63,264 nt of DNA from CAXPZW01 sp964221845 (GTDB lineage: Bacteria; Bacteroidota; Bacteroidia; Flavobacteriales_D; Sanyastnellaceae), in assembly GCA_964221845.1 (NCBI GenBank), contig CAXPZW010000023.1, positions 1 to 63,264 on the forward strand, written 5' to 3'. The position numbers and the translations under genes were made by a program. Below, piece after piece: positions 59,086 to 63,264 of the stretch (the stretch's first letter is position 1; each line of letters opens with the position of its first letter). The notes under the pieces are model-generated. The model worked only from the letters and a program-made list of their open reading frames with translations. It searched no databases and had not been told where the DNA came from.

Positions 59086-60516
59086 TTACATGATTTCGGC
59101 AAGCTCCTCAATGGAGCCGGCCTTGGGCGATTTCCGAAGCGGAAACGTCGTAGGCAGGGCTTCAATCCCCAGGCCTTCTGGCCAGGGGTGGGCCTCAAAG
59201 TCTTCGGCGGAGTAGGTGGCCAACTCGCCGCCGGGCAGGACGGCTACGAAGGTGCCGGGGTATAGGGTGTCCAGGCACATTTGGTGCCAGCCCCAGCGGT
59301 TGAACTTGACCAGTGCTTGGCGGTCGCGCTCGATGAAGTACACATCTTGGATGCGCGAGGCGAGCGCCGTGTCTCCATCAACGCTAAAGGTGGCGTTGAC
59401 GTATGTGGGGAATTCGATTTTTGTGAAGCGATCCGCGTTGTGGATGCCAAACGCACGCACTTGAAAGGAGCGCATGAACTCCGCGCTGGCCTCGATCTGG
59501 GCTTCCAGGTCTACCTGACGTTGGGTCCACTCCTCATACTCCTTGAACCACTCGGTGGCGTCCGCGGCAAACAGGTCTTTGAGTCTGTGTTGGGCGCGGA
59601 CTTGGCGGATGCGCTTTTCGCCGGTATTCCAATTGGTCAGGGTCAAGCGGTAGTTGTTGGTCTTGCCCAGGCGCTTGAGTTCGGCTTGCCAGCTGTCGCC
59701 TTTGGGAAGGGAACGCTCATCCAGGTTTTTCCACGCGATGTAGCTGGCGAGCACCTTGCGGCCGTTGAAGTACACGTCGCGCCGGTTGTGGTAGCTGTAG
59801 TACTTCACCCCGCGCTTTTTGAGCTTGGTGGACATTTGGCGCTCGAGCTTGTTCTGGTAGCCCACTTGCTGGCTGTCCATCCACACGTCCACCGCGCCCA
59901 TGAGGCTCAGGGCAAACAAGTCTTCGCGTGTGTCGGCGAGGGAATCCAGCTCCGCGACTTCCTTGGCGAGCTGCGCGCGTCTGGGGTTATCGGTGACTTG
60001 GCTGACCCCGGTGTATTCCCAGCTGCCGGTGTCTTCGTTCAAAAAGAAGCGGCCAAAATCCGTCTCTCCGTTGTTGCTGGGTGCGCTGACTTGCAGGGCC
60101 TTGTCCGGGGCGATGAACACCGGTTCACCGTCCACAAATGCCCGCAGCTCAAACATGCCCGCGGATTCGAACTGTTCTTGCACGGCCGCACCAGGCTCGG
60201 AGTAGCTCATAGGTATGCCGGAAGCCAGCAAACTTGCGCGGTCATTCACCGGAGTGTAATGCACCTCTACGGTGCAGTTCACCGGCACCCCGGCCGCATC
60301 CACCAGCGCCTGAGCAGGGAGCACGATGGTGGTGCCGTCTTCGGCCAAGAGGGTGTCTCCAGCCACGGGGTTGCAGGTGAATACGTGGGTGTGTGGTGCA
60401 ACATCCGCCAAGGGCGGTTGCACGACCGAGGCCTTCTCGGCCACCGGTTCAGAGGTGTGACAGCTCGCGAATGCCGCGGCTGCCAGCGCCATACAGGCGC
60501 CCAATTTTACTTGCAT
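59086..60516 (-). CDS. Large lipoprotein of unknown function
   Basis: 476 residues. The signal MQVKLGACMALAAAAFASC ends in a lipobox at Cys19. The N-terminal part of the mature chain (about 45-150) has a beta-sandwich pattern with TIVLPAQALVDAAGVPVNC, ASGIPMSYSE and ESAGMFELRAFVDGEP. I recall this pattern from Bacteroidota lipoproteins of unknown function. The rest (about 170-470) includes a Lys/Arg/Tyr-rich stretch (KKRGVKYYSYHNRRDVYFNG) and no recognised domain. It is followed by a strong terminator and preceded, 60 bases away, by the transglycosylase-like gene on the same strand. Confidence 0.8.
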   Translation of the reverse strand: MQVKLGACMALAAAAFASCHTSEPVAEKASVVQPPLADVAPHTHVFTCNPVAGDTLLAEDGTTIVLPAQALVDAAGVPVNCTVEVHYTPVNDRASLLASGIPMSYSEPGAAVQEQFESAGMFELRAFVDGEPVFIAPDKALQVSAPSNNGETDFGRFFLNEDTGSWEYTGVSQVTDNPRRAQLAKEVAELDSLADTREDLFALSLMGAVDVWMDSQQVGYQNKLERQMSTKLKKRGVKYYSYHNRRDVYFNGRKVLASYIAWKNLDERSLPKGDSWQAELKRLGKTNNYRLTLTNWNTGEKRIRQVRAQHRLKDLFAADATEWFKEYEEWTQRQVDLEAQIEASAEFMRSFQVRAFGIHNADRFTKIEFPTYVNATFSVDGDTALASRIQDVYFIERDRQALVKFNRWGWHQMCLDTLYPGTFVAVLPGGELATYSAEDFEAHPWPEGLGIEALPTTFPLRKSPKAGSIEELAEIM

Positions 60517-60576
60517 GATATCCAGGTTTGGGTTTGTGGCGAACGTGCAAGCAGAGTACAGGCAGAAAATGTCAGG

Positions 60577-61269
60577 TCATTCAGGCACCATCCCGAGTTG
60601 CTCGGCAAACCACTGGGCCACTTCGGCGTAGCGGAGCTGGGTGCCTTCATGGCCGGTGCCGTGCGGGTAACAACGCATCCACACGCCGTCTTCAATGGCG
60701 GCGTAACTGCGTTCAAATCCGCCGTTGTACGCCGAGGCCATGAATGCGGTTTGGTCGGCGCTGCACATGGTGTGCACAACGGGATGGTCTTGGAGTACGA
60801 GCACCACCATGGCCTCGAGGTAGGGCCACTGGCCCTGAGCACTGGACAAACGCTCCACACGCGCTTGGCGTTCGGCGGTGCCGTCCTTGCCCGCGCAGGA
60901 CGCGAGTTTGGGGAAACGCTGACGCAGCAGAGGTTGCGCGGCCACACGGTGTTCTATCCGCTCGGCAAACGACGGCTTCATTTGAAACGGTCCGATGGAA
61001 AAATCCACCACACACGAGCCGTCTTCCACATAAAACGCCTCCAGTGCAGCGGTCTCGAAAAAGTTGGAGAAGCCGTTGAAACGGGCCACCTCCGGCAACA
61101 CCACAGGGGTGAGCAGGTGGGTGGGAAGTTCAGAAGTGTGGTCTTGAAGCACTGGGGATTGGGCAGCATAGGCGAGTGCCTCGGTGGCTTCTGCTCCCAA
61201 GTACTTGGGCACAGCATGTTCCACCGGACATGCGGCCACCAAAAGAACGGCGGTGGCCAAAAGCCCCAT
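60577..61269 (-). CDS. Lytic-transglycosylase-like lipoprotein
   Basis: 230 residues from ATG 61269, with a lipobox at Cys14 (LLVAAC); a GTG at 61323 would add 18 residues and is a real alternative. The chain has the lysozyme-like order of SLT transglycosylases: a Glu in FFETAALEAF as possible catalytic residue, FSIGPFQMKPSF in the position of the usual GLMQ motif, and FMASAYNGGF in the position of AYNAG. It may cleave peptidoglycan from the outer-membrane side. Overall divergence is large, so the enzymatic assignment is tentative. Confidence 0.65.
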   Translation of the reverse strand: MGLLATAVLLVAACPVEHAVPKYLGAEATEALAYAAQSPVLQDHTSELPTHLLTPVVLPEVARFNGFSNFFETAALEAFYVEDGSCVVDFSIGPFQMKPSFAERIEHRVAAQPLLRQRFPKLASCAGKDGTAERQARVERLSSAQGQWPYLEAMVVLVLQDHPVVHTMCSADQTAFMASAYNGGFERSYAAIEDGVWMRCYPHGTGHEGTQLRYAEVAQWFAEQLGMVPE

Positions 61270-61302
61270 TGCAGACGTTGGTTTCAAAAGTGCAGGTGTG
61301 TG

Positions 61303-61319
61303 GTCGGATTTGTTCCGAC
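61303..61319. promoter_or_regulatory. Small hairpin between minus-strand genes
   Basis: GTCGGA and TCCGAC form a 6-bp stem around TTTGT. It lies between the dockerin-like gene (ends 61367) and the transglycosylase-like gene. A CACTTTTG on the minus strand near 61297-61290 could be the -7 box of the latter, which favours the start at 61269. Confidence 0.3.
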
Positions 61320-61366
61320 TCACCTACTCAACGCTGAGCGGGCCACAATTCGTATTCTCGCTGAAA

Positions 61367-63264
61367 TTACCAGCAGGATGTGCCGTACACGGCAAGGACC
61401 TCTAACAGGTCTCCGGCACCGACTTGGCCGTCAAAATTGACATCTTCTGATCCACAGAAGCCTACACATCCCAAAGAGGCAACCAGACTCAAGACATCGC
61501 TGGTGTTGATGGCGCCATCGATCACGATGTCCCCCGGACACAACGTGGCTTCGTTCCCGTCCAAAATTCCATTGCAGTTGGCATCCACCCCATTTTCCAA
61601 CCCGGGAGCTCCCGGGTACATGTTGGCATCGGCATCGTTGCAATCTTCGCTGTTTGAAACATAGTCTGGTGGAGACAAACAAGCGAGGACTGTTGTCGTG
61701 GCATCGCCAAAGCCATCTCCGTCCAGGTCCGCGTAAAAGGACTGCAAAGGCAATACCTCCACATGCGTGAACACCACGCTGTCTTGTCCTTGCGCGCCTG
61801 GCAAGGTGGTCACATAAAAGCCATCTTCCATCAAATTCGACAACAGAGTTCCATCGGGGAGCGTGTAATTTTCTCCCGTACAAATGGAATCGCGAACGGC
61901 TGTACCAACGACCTCATTGTCATGGAATCCAAGAAGCTTCCAATCCTGCGCCGCACCGTCCCAAGGCTGATCGCTGAACCAATAGGGGTCAGATGTGATC
62001 TGTTGTCCGCCCGTTTCTGAGGTGATGCAAAACACCGGATAGCTCGCCTCAAAAGGCTGCTGGGCCAGCGACCAAGCTTCAGGCATGTCAGTGTGCATGA
62101 CCTCAAGACCCCCTTCTGCTCCAGGAAAAACAAATAAGCCAGCGTGATCCCCTTCACCCCACTGATCAATCTCTTCGGCGTCAAAAGCCAAATCGTCTAG
62201 GTTAAGATCTGCAATGGTAGCAGCGACATCATCCAAGGTTTCGTCGATGACGAAAAAGTAGCGGAACTGCATGGCCGTCCCGAAGGTCAGTTGGTCAGGT
62301 GCCACGTGGCGAATCATCTCAACAACCGCATAGTCCCGTTGATTCCAAGCAGCCTCCAAATTCCCTGCATCACCGTAACGAAAGACATTTCCATTGGCTA
62401 CCGTTGACTTCGTGTTAGCTATGGCCAGTGCAGACGCCTGTCCGTTGATGTCATTGGACCATCCAATCCAACCTCCTGTTGCGCTTGCCTGGATGACCGG
62501 GGTGGCCCCATACAAGCCCTCTGCGTGATAGTACGAGTGGTCGGGATTCGAAATAAAAGTCTCCCCAAAGTTCGAATGGCGCACACCCCCCCAAGGCACG
62601 TTGATGAAGCTCATGTTGTCGTCACCAAAGTTGTACATCATCTGATCCACCTGGATGATCCCTGGCCCCACGTTGGTGTACCGCGAGTAGTAGAGCAGTG
62701 CCGAAGTGAACCCGGTCAAAGCAACATCTTCTGTATGCGCTTGCTGTCCCCAATTCACACAGGAATACGATTGGGTTGTGGGGTCGTAATGCTCGGCCAG
62801 CATTGGACTAAAAAAGGGAGTCGTTTGCGTAGGGGTTTTCAAATAAACCCCAGCCTGATGGATGAAATAAGACGAGTCGGGGGAGTTGTGCAGTGCACCA
62901 TCTACGGCGACCATTTGCCAAACCTCATCCACCCAGGGGGCATAGGATGAGCCGCCACCATAATCGGGCTGGACCCATGGGTCTGGACGGAATTGAGGCG
63001 GCACAGATTCACCAAAAACACCACGAAATGAATACACATTTCCTCCTTTCCCGATGCGCAGGGTATAACTCCTGTCGGGGTCGCCAGCATGGGTGTAATC
63101 CAGTTCCGCTTTGAACACTGTAGATTCATCAAAATCCAACAGCCAAGTAGACCCTGAGGGTGTGTAGACATCGGAGTAGGTCAAGGCTCCGTCAGGGTCT
63201 GCGGTGAGGAGGGTGGGCATGAATACATCGGTGCGTAAACTGTCCAGAGACTGCGCCTTTCCCG
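61367..63264 (-). CDS. Secreted protein with MopE-like motif and dockerin-like C-terminus (5' end beyond window)
   Basis: The frame is open through the window edge: codons before the ATG at 63220 continue as GKAQSLDSLRTDVF, so the N-terminus is missing. At least 631 residues are present. The first 430 or so are a large unrecognised region rich in Trp, Tyr and Asp. Near the end are a calcium-type loop DLDGDGFGD, a MopE-like metal-binding motif (DCNDADANMYPGAPG, VDANCNGILDG) and a dockerin-like pair of loops (DGAINTSDVLSLVASLG and DVNFDGQVGAGDLLEVLAVY) ending in TSCW. Extracellular, probably calcium-stabilised. No T9SS sorting domain follows the dockerin-like part. Confidence 0.85.
   Translation of the reverse strand, partial: GKAQSLDSLRTDVFMPTLLTADPDGALTYSDVYTPSGSTWLLDFDESTVFKAELDYTHAGDPDRSYTLRIGKGGNVYSFRGVFGESVPPQFRPDPWVQPDYGGGSSYAPWVDEVWQMVAVDGALHNSPDSSYFIHQAGVYLKTPTQTTPFFSPMLAEHYDPTTQSYSCVNWGQQAHTEDVALTGFTSALLYYSRYTNVGPGIIQVDQMMYNFGDDNMSFINVPWGGVRHSNFGETFISNPDHSYYHAEGLYGATPVIQASATGGWIGWSNDINGQASALAIANTKSTVANGNVFRYGDAGNLEAAWNQRDYAVVEMIRHVAPDQLTFGTAMQFRYFFVIDETLDDVAATIADLNLDDLAFDAEEIDQWGEGDHAGLFVFPGAEGGLEVMHTDMPEAWSLAQQPFEASYPVFCITSETGGQQITSDPYWFSDQPWDGAAQDWKLLGFHDNEVVGTAVRDSICTGENYTLPDGTLLSNLMEDGFYVTTLPGAQGQDSVVFTHVEVLPLQSFYADLDGDGFGDATTTVLACLSPPDYVSNSEDCNDADANMYPGAPGLENGVDANCNGILDGNEATLCPGDIVIDGAINTSDVLSLVASLGCVGFCGSEDVNFDGQVGAGDLLEVLAVYGTSCW

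Noticed and set aside
59281..61440. Plus-strand open frame of 719 codons
   Set aside because: Antisense to two lipoprotein genes with clear signal peptides. The composition is His/Gly/Val-rich, as expected for a shadow frame.

Overview
The window looks like the chromosome of a GC-rich member of the Bacteroidota, most likely Flavobacteriales. The reasons are the many proteins with type IX secretion (T9SS) sorting domains, the PorP/SprF-family partners, the SprB-type repeats, family markers such as the DUF4292 and DUF3098 proteins and an L21 protein with a C-terminal extension, and promoters of the Bacteroidota type (TAnnTTTG at -7). No rRNA, CRISPR array, transposase or integrase was recognised.

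Layout. 1-2728: C-terminally truncated secreted protein with HYR-like modules on the minus strand. 3.1-14.3 kb: housekeeping block on the plus strand (lipoprotein, tandem ABC ATPase, enoyl-CoA hydratase, dut, sugar nucleotidyltransferase, TPR lipoprotein, DUF4292 lipoprotein, EnvC-like protein, then a plug-only TonB-receptor-like protein, an ECF sigma factor and a membrane-anchored TPR protein). 14.36 kb: tRNA-Arg(CCT). 14.4-20.9 kb: an AT-richer accessory island directly 3' of this tRNA. It carries a decayed gene, a PUA/EVE-like plus HNH nuclease, a small acidic protein, a DUF481-like outer-membrane protein with a coupled 37-residue microprotein, a KAP-type P-loop NTPase with a small ribbon/coiled-coil partner, and a divergent voltage-gated K+ channel. 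Two 89-bp direct repeats (about 82% identical) flank the last five genes.

20.9-28 kb: core genes (hybrid histidine kinase, coiled-coil periplasmic protein, SlyD-like isomerase, ftsX, DUF3098, uppP, lipoprotein, exported superoxide dismutase). A cluster of DnaA-box-like sequences lies between slyD and ftsX. 28-40 kb: T9SS surface cluster: a small type-B substrate with its PorP/SprF partner, then a 2958-residue protein with 32 SprB-type repeats and a second PorP/SprF partner. 40-43 kb: DUF419 protein, a Pro/Glu-rich protein, rsmI, radA. 43.4-51.2 kb: a second giant T9SS substrate with four tandem Cys-containing units of about 256 residues. 51-58.8 kb: rnr, an rRNA-methyltransferase-like protein, serS, rpmA, rplU, an EamA transporter and a glucosaminidase with LysM domains. 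58.8-63.3 kb: a perfect 29-bp inverted repeat, a strong terminator, two lipoproteins and a dockerin-like/MopE-like secreted protein cut by the window end.

The surface genes form a coherent programme of T9SS-exported adhesins or motility filaments with outer-membrane partners. The cell-wall genes (EnvC-like, FtsX, UppP, glucosaminidase, transglycosylase-like) concern envelope growth and division. The island is the most likely place for an undescribed system: a probable modification-sensing nuclease next to a KAP NTPase module and an ion channel suggests phage defence. That is inferred from domain content only.
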